Source: Mixophyes australis
Taxonomy: Eukaryota > Chordata > Amphibia > Anura > Limnodynastidae
DNA length: 64,000 nt
Direction of reading: 5' to 3'
NCBI GenBank assembly: GCA_036250195.1
Contig: JAVHZZ010000005.1
Location: 181,829,448-181,893,447 of the forward strand
Shown: one piece after another, positions 33,915 to 48,299 of the stretch
How the letters are laid out: each line of letters opens with the position of its first letter
Numbering within the stretch: the stretch's first letter is position 1
Notes under the pieces: generated by a model
Database searches by the model: none
Told to the model about the DNA's origin: nothing
What the model saw: only the letters and a program-made list of their open reading frames with translations
Made by a program: the position numbers and the translations under genes

Positions 33915-36655
33915 GATGTACAGTAAATTTACAACCAAAGTACTATTGCTTTTGTTTTCTACCAATATCACAACCAGCAAATGGCAAACTTCTGTAAATT
34001 TTGTTTTGGTTCCAGTGGTGGTGTTCACATATATACAACCGGATACCAGGACCTTTTACTATATACAGTGTTCAAACTGTCTGCATAAGAGAACTCTGAA
34101 GCTGGGGCAAAAATAATGTAACATTTTGATCTAAAGTTGTATTTGCTTAGTAAAAATAAAACCTGTAAAGGAATTGCATATGTTTTAAGTGCAGTGCTGT
34201 ACAGTTGGAATCAAATGTTTAACTTAAAGTAGTTCACTGGTTGACTGTTCTTAAAGGTCAAATGAAGGTGATTCCAAAAGTCACCTTCCTGTAGATATGA
34301 ATCCAGAAAACTGTGACTGTCTGTACCCTTTCTTCTAAATAGGTGTGAACACAATGTTATTCTAGAAATAGTATCTCAGTAGGTTTCTGAAATGTAGTGG
34401 TAGCCTTCCCTAATAATAGGCAAATTGAAGGAAATTTAAAATTTGTATCTCGACTGTTTGTATGCTCTAAGAGTATCTATGCAAACAAATGGGAGGAGAT
34501 AACCTGAACACTACAAGATCAGCAGTTTAATTGGTTATGGCTTCAGCAACATTAATAATCTGATGTAAAAGGATAAGGAATGGGTGACGGCAGATGTGAT
34601 ATAATTGGAGATTAACAACAGACAATTCTTGAGAGCTGGATGATCTGCCTGTTTCCAGTTTCAGAGCCTAGTATTGCCTTTCTCGCTATTTCATTTTGGT
34701 TGTACATTGGATCCAATATATATATACAAACAAGTCTTTCCAGCTTTTAATTGTGACCCACATCTAATGTCATCATAATCTGCAAGTGTTCATATTTTAA
34801 GGAATATCTCGTACTTGGATTATGGGATTGACATGTTCTATTGACTCCGGAACACTAAATAAAGGACTTTGACAGTTGCTCCTTATTGAGTTTGAGCAAC
34901 AAAATGACTAAATGGTGTCTACAATAGAAAAGCAAAAGAGATGTAAAAAAAAAATGTTTGTTTTAAATGGAAACTGATTGTGCCCCCTTTTCCACGAAGT
35001 AGCTTCGTTGGTCATAGTTCCTACATTAAGATGCCCACAAGTGGATTCATTATCCCTGTTTCTGGTTACCCTAGCTTACCTTCCTCACCCATGTTATGTA
35101 AATGATTAAAACTTTTGACATCTATTATCCTGTTTTCCCTCTGGGTTTCCAATTCCGAGTTATTGGGTCTTTGTTGCAGTCGTTATGGTGCTCTGGGCGT
35201 TCCTGGGATAATATTTTGTTATTGGCATGTGAAAACTGTGACTCGCTTTTCTTCATAATAATATCTTATGGATTTTCGATGTCTTTAATATAGAGAATTA
35301 AAGAAATGGAAACCGACCTCGGAAAATTTATCAGGATAAAATAAAGGGGAAGATGTTATTTGCTAGGAAAGCTTGCAATCTAAATAGTATATGTAATAAA
35401 AAAAATAAAAATCTGTATTTCTTGGTAGAATACAAACATTCCGGAGTATCTTATTTTCTATGGAGCCTGTTAGCAGTCCCGCCATTAAACAAAGGTAGAT
35501 TTCAGTGAAAAGGTGCCTCAAACAAAAGCAGTGGGTTACGGGTGGAGACTGTTTGCTCAGTGTGATTCAAATAAGAAAAGCTTTGAGAGCCTAAAAGCTT
35601 CAGTAGATTTTTACGGACCAGGTATTTGAATACCATGACAAGGATTCACCTGCAGACTTTCATGATGTTATTGCAAATGGGGGCGGAGAAATTGAAACCC
35701 CCCCCCCCCCCCCCAGTCATGCAGTACTAGTTTTTTATTTCTAAGTCAGTTTTGAGGTTGTGATATACATTTCTGAAGTGATGGACCTGGGTCATTTTCA
35801 TTTTTGAGTTGCTTTTGATGCAAAGGTCATTGAATGTACGTCTGATGGCAATTTAGGATATATTGAGGAGAGATTGTACAACAGAAGCATCTTCACACCC
35901 TTTCAGGGTAATATCATTTTGTAGTATATGCGATAGATGCATGTTGCCTGCAGCTTTAAAAAGCTATGTTCATTTCACATTTGTAAATAAAGATAAAGGC
36001 AACTTGCTGGATCTTTGTCTGTAACAGATGTCCACCCTGTCTGAAACCATATTGCTAGATTAGCTTTAGACAGGGTACACGCCTGCATCCTCTTCAAGCT
36101 GCTGTTAACCACATGGTAACGTTTAGGACCTCTGGTTTCCATAGCAAACAGAGCAGCTGAAACGGAGAGCCTTGTGGATTTACCTGCTTCGCTTGTTGCC
36201 AAGGCTAATGATGCAATGAATTGGGATCCTCTTTTGTTAATTAAATTAAGTTTATGTCTTGAGACACTCACTCTAGAGGTAGAATGAGCTGGGATGTAGT
36301 TTCAACAATTGAATGCCCGTGTGTGATACATAGAATTTTAGTGATAGAAAATACATACTAGTGTGAGTTTATTGCTCAAATTTATAATCGACCAAAAAAA
36401 AGCTGGCTTTCGTGGGATATAGAGGTCAGACTGCTACATTTTGTATTAAAAATAGCTCTTCATTTTTTTTTAACTGATCATGAAACCTATATTTTTTTTT
36501 TTGTTGAATTAGAATTAAGATCAAAAGTGCACTATGAATGTCTTGCAATAGAAACCTGTTTGTGTAAGGCCTCCTAACTGGTGTCTTAAATGTCTTTTAC
36601 AAGTGTTTTTGTTTATTTATTTTTAAAACAAACACTTAAACAAGTATGACACTCA
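33915..36655. other. Intron-like, nothing recognised
   Basis: AT-rich. A run of 16 C occurs at 35699-35714. Confidence 0.5.
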
Positions 36656-36878
36656 GGGGCATATTCAATTGTTGTCGTTGTAGCCAAAATTAATGCGCCG
36701 CCCGCATTATTACTGTCATTACGGTAATAGTGCGCGTAAATACCGGTATTACGGTACTTTTCCCGCTGAATTTCAGCTTGCGGCTCAGTGAGCTGCGAGC
36801 TGAAATCCGGCTTACTATTACCATAATACCGGTAATAGTTTTTCCGCAGTGGAAACCGCCGAGAATTGACTATGCCCC
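36656..36878. mobile_element. Palindromic MITE (GGGGCATATTCAATTG ends)
   Basis: Ends ggggcatattcaattgttg...gagaattgactatgcccc, central palindrome cagcttgcggctcagtgagctgcgagctg, and repeated attacggtaat/attaccataat words. Third member of the 17908 and 24676 family. Confidence 0.82.
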
Positions 36879-36879
36879 T

Positions 36880-38276
36880 CGGAATCCTTGCAATAGCCAC
36901 TGGTGTATTTCTTGCATTACAGCGGTAATTTTTGAAACGCTACTTGTTCCATCTTTTTGTGTTTGACATATTTAAACGCCTCCAGTGATCTTGCATATCA
37001 AATGCATTTGGAGTCCATAAGTTTTAGCCAGCATTAAAAAAATAAAGACCAATGGATATGTGGCATTAAACCTAGAAATGTAGCTTGCAATCCGTTTTCC
37101 ATTGCATTGATGATTTATATATACAAGGATAGTGGTAGCGTGTGATGTCTTGTTCAACAGAAATTCCAGCGTTCCATTAAGCAGAGATGCACTCGGTTAG
37201 TATGATAATTCTACACACAGACTTCCAAAAATACAAGAGCAGCCCATATGTAAAATCATGCAGAACATGATTGTACACATGGTTTCCAAATTTCTGATTA
37301 ACCTTGTTTCTTTTGTCTCTTTTTCTATACCTTTCAATGTGAAGGCAAGAACCGAGTACGCAATCTTGAATAGCACCAATCTGGCTTCTAGCATTTACAT
37401 TTGAAGGCGAATGTTATCTAAGCATAATATTGCATTCAAGCATGCGACAGGCATCCATTTTTCCCATTGCCTGCTTGGACAAGCTCTCCATGTATTGGCG
37501 TAATGATAGTCACCATACTCCTCCAGCTGTTAAAAGTACAACTCCCCCATGTAATCACCTAATGTTTTTTCTTCTTTCCTTCAGTAAAACTAAAAAGGTG
37601 ATGTGATTAGTGTATGTTTTTCCACTTGTAGTTGTATCCAAAACTGGAGAAATGTAAAGGCTGCAGGTGAACCGCTACTGAGAAGAATTTATGTATTTTA
37701 TTTTCATTTTGTTATTGCTATGATGGTGGTAATTGGCTTTTAGCATAATATAGATCTTGATTGCATATAGTTTGTTTGTTAACAGACGAGAACCCAAATG
37801 AAACAATATTCCTTACCTATGTTGTTTAGGAAGGAGTCTTATAGATAAAACTCTGGTTGGATGCCCTTTTAATAGTTTTAAGCAAGTCACTACTGATTCC
37901 TAGCTGGATGTTGGATCACCATGCCTATTTCTTTCTTCAGAAACCTTGTTAGATGTCCTGCTGATGACTGACTAAAATATTTACTTGTCCACAATCTCCC
38001 CTACTGCTAGGCTGGCCCCGGCACCACTTACTGAGGGCTTGGTCTGAAACCAGAAACAAAGCTCGCCCTCCCACTATTGATAGTCTTTTATCTTCAGCAT
38101 TTATCTGTGTAGCTGGTTTATAGCAAGTAACTGCCACAACCCTCCTCATTGAGTGTCTGCTGTCCCATCCTGGTCCAGGTGGATGTGCTGTGTGCAGGCA
38201 TGTTCTACATTCCTATCCCACAGCTAGCAGAAGAACCGAGGTCAGTGAAACATTGTCGCTGAGAAAGAGATGGATG
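36880..38276. other. Intron-like, nothing recognised
   Basis: AT-rich sequence without nameable features. Confidence 0.5.
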
Positions 38277-38792
38277 GGGGCCTATTTATTAATGGCCCCA
38301 TATGCCCCCTGTTAAATATCCTCCCTTATCGCAATTAGGATGACATTTCGCGGCCAAAAATCACCCTTGGACAACGCATCTGATAGGACACTGTCCCGAC
38401 AATGACTGTCCTTACCTAACAACTCTGGGTTCTGACCAAGAATCTTTGTTGCGCATGTGCAAAGCCATTTTGCAATAGTTACTGGAGGACAGGAAGACTG
38501 CGGAGAGGAATCGAAGAGCCCTCTCCTGCGATGCTTTCCCCATAGTGTAGTACGGCTAACGTCATCTGGGTCAAACTCTGAAAAGCTAAGCTTTTCGGAG
38601 CTTCTTAAATTGGCCCCCACTGCAGTCCCCATTAAAAATTATGCAGACTGCGGTTTAATGGTTTTTTTGGCTTTTTTTGTTTTTGTTTTGTTTTTTTTTA
38701 TGCTTTTGTTAGAAAGAAGTGACACTTAAAAATGCCTAAACCATGTGGAAAAAGCCGTTTCCGCATGGTTTATAGCTTGATAAATGGGCCCC
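38277..38792. mobile_element. 516-bp TIR element (GGGGCCTATTTATTAA ends)
   Basis: Left ggggcctatttattaa and right ttgataaatgggcccc are inverted copies, a common vertebrate MITE terminus. The interior is unique-looking and ends with a T-rich block. No target duplication was confirmed. Confidence 0.65.
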
Positions 38793-40007
38793 TTAAAATG
38801 TTGCTGATTCATTTGATAAAAATAAACTTAAAAATTATATTCACAACATAGCTCTTAAAAATTTTAAGTGATTTGTAACATAAAAATGACATTTTTAAAA
38901 TGACACCATTTCCATGGAGTTTATCTGGATAGTCATGCTTCTAAGCAAGTTGGTTTTCTTGAAGAGGATGTTGGCCAGTAACTAATGATCTGGACCGCCT
39001 GTCTCTCTTCCTGTTTGGGAACTCATTTCCCTCGACGAGGACTTTTTCCTTCAGGACTTTTGATATAGAGATCCCACAACTTATTTCCTTGTATGTGTGT
39101 TTCTAAGCTTCAGAATGAATTGCTGTTGTTTTAAAAAAGTAGTACTTATATGTATGTATATCCACATATTGTTTTTGTTTCTTTTGTTCCCTGGTGGATA
39201 GTTTGTAATGAATAAATAGTAGTTTGCTGAAATGGAAAGTATCTATGTATACAAGTTAATAGTTATGAGTGGCAAGTTTGTAAACCTATCATAATAAATT
39301 ATGTGTACCTCATCTCTGCTTCAATTAACAGTATGTGTTTTGCTAGAAATTCCCATGATGCTTAATTCTTAAGTGTTGCTGTCCTTTTCTGTCTTCTGTG
39401 GCTCCTGGCACAAAGGGGGTTAAGGTGCTGCCAGTAATAGGTGTGGGGGGTGTTACTTTTGTGAGCTTTCACTCCTACTTGCAAAAGCCTTGCACTGCAG
39501 CCTAGCACACACACACAAACACCCCCACCCTACTCCACCAGGAGCACAGCAGATAAATCCCTTCACAGGATGGTAACAAGATGCTGGAAAGGTAACTTAT
39601 ACATCAGTGCCAGATTTCAAAACTGGTTCATCGCCAGCCCGCACACTTTCCCATGTGGTGCTTCTGGAACTCAAACAGGTGCCTTCCAAATCTGTGTAAT
39701 GTTCCCAGGTTTTTTTTTATAGCAGTTAAAAACAAGGATTCTGATGGGTGTTGGTTCATCATTTCATCATCTGATCCTGGAAAGGGAGGATGTTCTGTGA
39801 TCCAAGTTGTATGTGTGTGTATAAATGTGCACTTCACTTCATGGGAAGCCTTTGTGCACACACACACATTCCTTTATCTTGTTATATAAGAGCTGATCAC
39901 ATACTATTAATACAATATATACGAAAGGCTTTAGATTAGCAATGTTGTCCTGCATATAAACTGGTGAGAGTTACTTTAGTACCGTATTAACCTGTACAGT
40001 ACCTTTT
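38793..40007. other. Intron-like, nothing recognised
   Basis: Includes short (CA)n and (TG)n runs near 39508 and 39811, nothing else. Confidence 0.5.
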
Positions 40008-40136
40008 CACACCTGGAGGAAACCCACACAAATACGGGGAGAACATACAAGCTCCACACAGATAAGGCCATGGTCGGGAACTGAACTCAAGACCCCAGCG
40101 CTGTCAGGCAGAAGTGCTAACCACTGAGCCACCGTG
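40008..40136 (-). mobile_element. tRNA-derived SINE, head and core only
   Basis: On the minus strand: gcacggtggctcagtggttagcac (A-box-like), gagttcagttcccgacc (B-box-like), then gtttgtatgttctccccgtatt-type core and gtgggtttcctccaggtg. The 3' tail is missing. Confidence 0.8.
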
Positions 40137-42654
40137 CATATACAAAATATGTCAATGTAGTTAGTTATATTGCAGCTAATATGTTCTACGTCACTCTACC
40201 TGCCCATCAGCAGAACTGCTAAAGAGAGAACCTGTAGTTATAATGCACCTGAAAATCCCATTTGAAAGAAGTATATTCTATGTACTTTTAATCTGTTATA
40301 TGGTTTATTTATTGTTTATCCATAAAGTAATATTAGATCTATGAATGACATATCAGTCACAGTAAAATTTGAGGATCACTTTTTTTTTTATTTGGTTTTA
40401 ATCATTGGGTTGCCATCGTGTGCTTCCTTTTTTTCACAATATAATACCATATATTATATATTCTATACCAGAAGATGTTAGTTAACTTAATGTTTGAAAG
40501 AAGTGCTGGTTTGGCTATAATAAAGTGACTTTGAGACGGCTAATAGATACTAATGAATTGCAGAAACCTAAAGTGATCCCTGTGGTGACTGGGACAGAGA
40601 GCTGGCACTCACCGATGGAAAACCAGGTATGGATGGGCTACATTTTCCTCCTCCCTTCCAATTCTCTAACTCCTATTTTTCCTCTCAGCAGACATGAAAA
40701 CCCAGTGATAAGATAATGGTTCCAAGATTAATCAGCATTTCAAAGAGGGCCAAACAATAGATCTTGTTTTGATTAACATCTTTATTGTAGTGAAGTGATA
40801 GGACCAGTCTGATGTGGTGATGCTTCTAGTCAAAGTTAGTTATCCCACAGAATGATTGTGACTCACCATATCTTTACACACAGACTGATTACTGGCATAT
40901 AGTCAGCATGTCAAATGGATTGAACAATGGCTTATCCCACCTTCATCATTGTGAAGGAGAGTATAGTTGAGCAAAAGTTGAAAATGTGATGTGTTTATCC
41001 AGCAAATAAATCGAAACTAAGTGCTTATCACGTGTAAATTACACTAGACAGTTCAGCTGTTATTATTTTGTTTTGTTATAACAATGTACAAAGTACCTGT
41101 ATTGGGCCCCACTCGGCATGTGAAACCAATTGTACCACCATAAGATTGTACATACCACCTGGGTACCTGTACCTTGATAACAAATGACGACTTAATAAAC
41201 TACAGCTATTTTGCTATGTAAATATGCTTGTTTATTTATGTCCTCTTGTTTGCTATTGTGATGCTGTTTGAGTCCAAGCAGTCTGTGTTTAATTGCAGGT
41301 TGTTGCTAACCTGCATTTGCATCTCTGAATGCTACACGTTTAAGGCTTTTTAGCATAGATCTCATATACCCTTCATTTTGGCTTATTTATTGTAAGCAGA
41401 CCACTTGTTTTCACCTAAAACACAGTCCCTTTTTCTGTTTTGTTTTTACATCAAGGGGTTGGGTGACTGCTGTGACATTCTGTGACAACAGTTCAACTGC
41501 TCTTCATTTAAATCCACAGCTGAACTGTGTGACAAACCTTTGCATTTGCCGAGAACATTTTTTTACAATGTTTTGCTTAAAAAAAAAGTGTAATATATGT
41601 TTTATGATGTGCTCTCCATTGTTATAACGTATATTTATTCACACCTTATTATTTGCGAGTACTCCATACTAATTAGGGAGGTATGAATTCCAGAACTTAT
41701 CACATCCAGGAATCTAATTTGATACAAATAACATTTGCTTTTTTACTATAAGAAAACAAATTCTATTCATTTTATGTCTACGTGGGGCAGTGTGTGAGAT
41801 GCAGTGTTTTTGCTACCTAATGTTGGTAAACTTATTTCCCTAAACCTAAAACACAAACTTATATATAAAAATAAATTAGCTGGCCATCAGCTGTGCAATT
41901 TGGTGGATCAATTTCAATTGTTTGTCTATTATACAGTGTAACACTAAAATTAAATGATCTAAATCAGGTTTGATTTGGACACGTAAGATGGATTCACCGG
42001 TCTCCTGATCCTACATCACCAGGTATTTGGGGTTATATATTTGACCCATATATGCAAAGCATTGCTCTGCAGCAAGTGTAGCCCAGCACTTTGACAACCA
42101 GATCAGTGCAGTTTGGTCATCCGCAGCCAGACCAGGGAATGTGTAGGCACCATTACTGACAACATACACTATCCTGAAATGGTTGTCCGTAATAAAATGA
42201 ACATAAATACGCAGCAAACCTACAGTAGGATCATAATGAGGAAACTGTGGGTATTCTAACATAAAAATAAAACACCATAAAGCAAGCAGTGTTCTGCGAC
42301 CATACTGCAGACGTAAAACCATCCATTAAAATGAGTCTTTAGAAATGTATATACTTGAGAGAATTTGATGGTTTGTAGTGGTGAATTCCAAGCGCAGGGT
42401 GCAGCAGCTTGTGAAAGCAGGAGCAAAGGTTGTATGTGAGGATATGTGTTTGTGTGTGTATTTGTCTATGAAGCACTGATGATCATAAGGATTTCTTATT
42501 GAAGTTATGCACTCGCACATGGTCATTTCCCCTATTTCAGCGTCGGGCAACCTGCTACAATTTGGGGTTCTCTTCTATAGGAATTTGACAGGTGCTTTGG
42601 CATATTAATGCCACACCTCTTTGTCTGTTTTACCCAGTTTGTTTATTAGTTTAC
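40137..42654. other. Intron-like, nothing recognised
   Basis: AT-rich sequence without nameable features. Confidence 0.5.
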
Positions 42655-42720
42655 TATGTGTGTCCCCAATTGTAAAGCGCTACGGTATATGTTGGCGCTA
42701 TATAAATAAATGATGATACA
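42655..42720 (+). mobile_element. L2/SINE-type 3' tail
   Basis: tccccaattgtaaagcgctacggtatatgttggcgctatataaataaatgatgat: the tail alone, 5'-truncated. Confidence 0.8.
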
Positions 42721-45700
42721 CAGAGACTGACGATTCCTTTAGTCCTTGGTGTTATTATATTACCAAGAACCTGTGACCCAGTCAGCCTTGTTCCACTATA
42801 TTGTGAGCTATAATAGCTAGATGTAGTATATAAATAGTGTGTTCTACCTATACTTCAACTCCTGCATGTGACTAACCTGACTGCTCATGTTTTTTATACT
42901 CTTATATATCTTAAAAAAAAAAAAAAAAAAAGAGAAAAGAATGGTGTTTCAAATAGAATTCAGTACTTGCAAACTGTTAGTTTCTCCATTCAGTGGTAAT
43001 GCACTTTTCTGTGGACTCTGAAAGGGTTAGCCGTGATACAGATGGAGACAGATGAGCACCTAAACAGGCCTTAGTAAGTGGGAAGTGAAACATGTACAGG
43101 CTGCTCTCACAAGATGTGGGGAAGTTGCTTCAGTAGAACTCATCACTGGAGGGAGGGGGGACACAACAAGATGGGAATCTCTGCCCATGGCAATATGATT
43201 TCCATTAAAATGATTGCTGCCAGGAGACAGCGTGGGATACTTGAGTTTCTGAGGGGTTAATTGGATGCACACAGTTTTGAGGCCAAATACAGTTGCAAAG
43301 GGGTGTGAAAGCAATCTTTGACTTGCACTGCTTTTTATGCATGTTAACAAAATTCAGCAGTTTGGGTTTTTTTTTAAACTTATTTTTATATTTGTAGTAT
43401 GATTACATATAGTTTACTGTTTAGGTGTTCTAGAAGCAGATATTGCTGCTCTCTGATGTCATTTGTGAAGGAGAGAGCAACTTTATTATCAACATATAGA
43501 CAATGGCACAGTTGACAAGATGACTATATACTTTGCTGTAGTGCATATTTTCATATTGCACTGTGTATTGGCAACAATTATCTACGTAGTGTATAAAAAT
43601 CTTTTTCTATTGTCTCCTGGACCCTCATAATAGATGCAGTCTTCTAGATGCATACAAATTAGCGCTGCTCCTATGATGCTCTAATGCTCAGTCTCTGCCT
43701 ATGTCTGTCTGTCTCTCCTGGGACTTCATGGGAATCTGGTTTGCCAATGACCATGATCTGTCTGTGTGTGCAATCATTGGCTGCCTGCACTAACTGGGCC
43801 AAGGGTGGGGACAGCTTAAGTCCACTACTTTGCTAAACATAAATTAGTTCTATACACTTAATCATCAAATGCACTAGAAATGCTATGATTGCAATTTTGT
43901 TATTGAAAAATAAATAACTTTTCATGTATGATGAATATAAAACTGGATATTGGTGGTACTTGAATACACTGTGTATGTGGAAGTTCATTGTGGGATGGAG
44001 ACTGACGTGATGGAGTAGTTGAAGATCTGTGTATCTCTTGTTGCTGACTAAACAGTTCTGTCAGCTGGCAATCCTGAGGCCTGAGGATTTGTGATAGTAG
44101 CTGGAAGGGTGTGGAGGAGATGGAAAGCAGGGGGAGGGGGGATAAATGCTCAGGGCACCAACTGTTGCTCCTTTCAAGCCTTGTGTTAGAGGCACCTTCA
44201 CATCTTGTGCTTGTTTTTCTTTTTCTTCTTTTATTCCCATCTTAACATCCATCTCTGATGTTTTGACCCTTCAATCATTTATAGGGTTTTACTAGCCTCA
44301 AAATAAACACTGATGTTGGAGTTTCTGTTTTTGACCAGCTTCTATATAGCCATAATGTAACTTTAGCTGATGTAGTCAGCGATGGGGACCTGTTTAGCGA
44401 GTCCTGGTATGTTAAAAGTGCTATGTTTGGACAGGCTTAATGCTTCTGCAGTCCCAACAGTTTTTTGAGCTGTGACAGTCTTTGGAATATGACTACTAAT
44501 TTTTTTTTCTATTTGAAAAAGGCTGATTTAAAAAAAAAAAAAAAAAAAGTCTCCATTCTAACAACACATGGCAGATTGAGAAAGTGTTCTTTCTAGTCAG
44601 ACTCTGTATTGAGTTTGTTCCTCAACTAAGAATTCTGTTTTGTTTCACGCCATGTTTCAGCATGTAACCGCTGCTCTGAGATTCCTTCGAGTCGCTATAG
44701 ATCCTGCCACTCCCCAAGGCCAAGTAACTTTGTGGTGTTTCTGTCAATGTTTTGCATGCTCTTTTTACTGGATGAGGGGATAAGGAGACACACCTTATTT
44801 TACTGCTTACTAGAGTTAGTGATAAATGTTTTACAGTACTAAAGCAGGGATAGTGATGCACGATGGCATTCATTTCACAGTCCGATCGCTTTGTATCACT
44901 TGTCAGAGGGGGATGCTTAATTGATCCCTTATCTAGATAACCTTGGAGGAAAAAAAAAAGATTATACAAATGGTTTAACCTTTTGTTTGGTTCATCTTGC
45001 TATGCATTTAAAAATAATCTTATAAAACTGAATTTCTTATCGTGCTTTCATCTAAAAAAAATTTTTAGGCCTGCAAGTGACTTGATGTGATATCTCCTGT
45101 GTAAGTTCTGTGACTGTTTGGCCGCCCCTTGCCCTGCCTGTTTGGTACTGGCTCAAAAGGTACCATTGTTTGTTCATCAAACATAGGGTGCAGCACGTTT
45201 CCAAGGTGACTGCGGTTCTATTGCTGCTGTTCAGCTCTGATACCACACACCAACAGTTACCTTTGTTCACCTGAGAGCATCCTGCTGTTGGGGGAAGGTG
45301 CAGCCAAGAGAAATATTTTATCTTCTGAGTGTTTTGTTTTTTTTTTCTGGAAAAAAAACATCTTCTGAAACAGTAACTCATTAAGGCTCATTCATTTTAC
45401 TGTGGTTATGAGCTGGTTAAATAGTACAGGCTTAGCATTCAAAGCCAAAATGTGTGTGCGATAGATGTTTCAGATTATTATTCAGTGTTTTACTTAAAAA
45501 TTGCCGCGTCTAGTGGTGAAGAGGCAACACCATAAGTAACATCCAGTAGCATTTTGCTGATAACATCTTTGTCTTGAGGGGAGGGTGAGAATTCAGATGC
45601 TAAGAACATGTCTTTCCAAATCTGTCCCACCCACGGACCCTTAAGGTTCACCCTATAATGTATCTGCTCTGAAGTTCAAAAAACAAACAAGGCAAACCTA

Positions 45701-47942
45701 TTAAAATGAAACCGTCATGAGTTTGCTGCATTTTATAGTGTATGAAATCCGTAAACTGTTGTTATGTGCAGCGTGGTGTTTTTGTGTCTTTTGCATTTTT
45801 TTTATTTTTTTTTACATTAAAGTGAAATACATGTAAAACACTTAGAAACATGTATTCTACATTAATGTTGTAGTGAGAAGAACAGGCTAACATACTTTAA
45901 TTTTGGGACCTTCTTTTCATTTCACAACTGTTTTTCACGTCAGTAAAGAGTTCTAGCTGTTGGACAGCATGGTTGCTTTTAGGACTGAAATGACAAAGTT
46001 CTGCTATCAGGTTTCATACAGTTCATGCGCAGGTTTCAGTAAACATTAACCATTATTATCAGAGCTTGCAGTATGCTGAATGGTTAGCAAAGAGAGTGTA
46101 CCCAAAGAGTCAGATGAAGCAAATGAGTCCAAGGTCAAAGGGATGAGAGAGCTTTTTTTTTTCTTGTTTCCCAGGTGCGTGTTCTGTTTCAGATACATAT
46201 TATTTTCCGCACTTTCTTTTACCCCACGAATAAAATATAAACGTGTCTTAAGAATGAGTAAATGCTTTTTTGTGGCCCCATGACTTTTTTTTTTTCATTT
46301 ATTATTTATTTGTTAAACCAGTGATTACAAAAATAAATGTCATTAATGTAGTTGATGTCAACATTGTCTCATCATTTCCTTCACTTGAGAGAAATTGGGG
46401 TGTGTGAAAAACTGGATTTTTAAAATCTTTTACTATGTTTAGTAGTTGATCTTGTAGCACTTGTACCAGTACAGCTGATATTTAAACATAGGACTGTCAC
46501 TGTACTGTGTATTTTCAAAAGTAGTTTTGTCCTACTGTATAAATAAGATAACAGGATCAGATGAACTGTAGATGTGTTTAAAGTAGATCTGCTGTGTTAA
46601 GTGTTTCTGGTACATTGTGACACTTCTACATGCAGTTTTCTCTGTTCACTGATGGATTTCACCTTCTGCTTAACAGAGCACCGCTGTCAGTCATTGAGGC
46701 TCGACAGGGCGGGACACCTCCTGGCAGTGTAGTGATTGGTTGGTAGGAGCCACAGGCTGAAGGAAGGAGGGGAGCTGCTGCAGCAACAGTTGGCCAATGT
46801 TCTTGCCTTGTACTTTGGCCTGCATCCTCTTGCCTGGAGATTTGTAGCAGAGGAGGGTGAGAGATTAGCAGAGTGATTTTGCAATAGGAGGTCTGCAAAG
46901 ATGCACGTTTTAAACTATAGCGTGTAGTCTTTATTCTTATTCCTACAAATGTGTATTTTTATTTTCTTTTGTGTTTTTTTTATTTCCCTTAAAGAAAAAA
47001 GTTGAAATATATTTTATATCTCGTCTTTTTTTTTTTTTTGGTGCAGCAGCAGTAATTAAATGATTTATGTGATGCTACGTCTGTGATCAGTGTATACCCA
47101 GTTTGATAAACATGCAAATATTTAACCAGAGTTACTGGTGTATGGTCTGCTCTACAATTAATAGGAGAAGATAACTTTATCTCTTGTGAAGTTGTTGTTA
47201 CCAAAGGACAATTTACAAAGATTACATTTTTATCTATTCATATTAAAACTATCCACATTTGTTTTAGTTTATTTGCTGAAATATATAAACAGATTAGCGT
47301 ACACGTTTTTGGAAAAGGTCACCTCCAGTTTAGGTATTTATATGCAATTAAATATTTTGAAATCCACACAGCCTTCATTTAAGAAGTAGATTAATGATTG
47401 CTGGCATTGTTAAATTTACCTTTTGGTTAAAAAGCTAAAGTTGGGACACTTTATGAAGAATCAATTATGTGGAGCATTCCAGTGAACACCAGTGTTTAAA
47501 GCATATCTAAAAGAATAGAGTTTTATTAACTATAATCTAATGTTATGTACAAGTTCTATATTAATTTCAAATTTAATGGGGGATTATCTCAAGTTTTATG
47601 GGAACATAAGATTGAATTAAACTAAAATTAATTAAAATAAGTGTGTGTGTGTTTGTATACCTGTGTGTATATGTTTTGCTTTGTGGCGACATCCTTCCAC
47701 TTAAAGTGGGAATTTAATGATCATCCATCAGAGAAGGGAAAAATAACTCCAGCACGGATTAAGATGCAATGAATGCATATAACTGTTTTCACCATCAACA
47801 ATGTTCTTCAAAGTGCCAATGTGAACAAGTCCTCAAAATGATGACACCAAATCCTTGAGTATACATGTTAACTGTTCTTAATAAAAATACATATGAAAAT
47901 GTTATCCACACAAACTGGATACAAATCTAGATATACTTATTC

Positions 47943-47945
<3 letters not shown>
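42721..47945. other. Intron-like; possible GC-richer islands at 45.1 and 46.7 kb
   Basis: Mostly AT-rich. Poly(A) runs lie at 42912-42931 and 44529-44548. The segments 45060-45300 and 46680-46870 have lower AT content; the latter has inverted CCAAT words (see findings). No confident exon. Confidence 0.4.

Positions 47946-48013
<68 letters not shown>
47946..48013. repeat. (AT)n microsatellite
   Basis: About 34 AT units. Confidence 0.95.
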
Positions 48014-48016
<3 letters not shown>

Positions 48017-48061
48017 GTTTAAATATACATGAGAATGAAACACCATTTTGTCGAAGGTGTA

Positions 48062-48215
48062 ACTTTTATTTTTATTATCTTTAATTTATAAGGCGCCACA
48101 AAGGGTCCGCAGCGCCATACATAACATACCAGAAACAGTGAGCCATGACACAACATGATACAGAAAGAACAAAAATATATACGTAGACACAGGTAACTTT
48201 TAAACTTAAGTTGAG
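48062..48215 (-). mobile_element. L2-type 3' tail, same subfamily as the 1-1905 copy
   Basis: ttatctttaatttataaggcgccacaaagggtccgcagcgccatac is the inverse of the distinctive 1825-1866 tail (cggcgctacggacactttgtggcgcctataaat). Confidence 0.75.
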
Positions 48216-48299
48216 CTCCACCCAGCACTAAGTGAAATAAACACATATAAACACTATATAATGATACATTTTGTTGCAATCCATTAATCACATTCTTAT

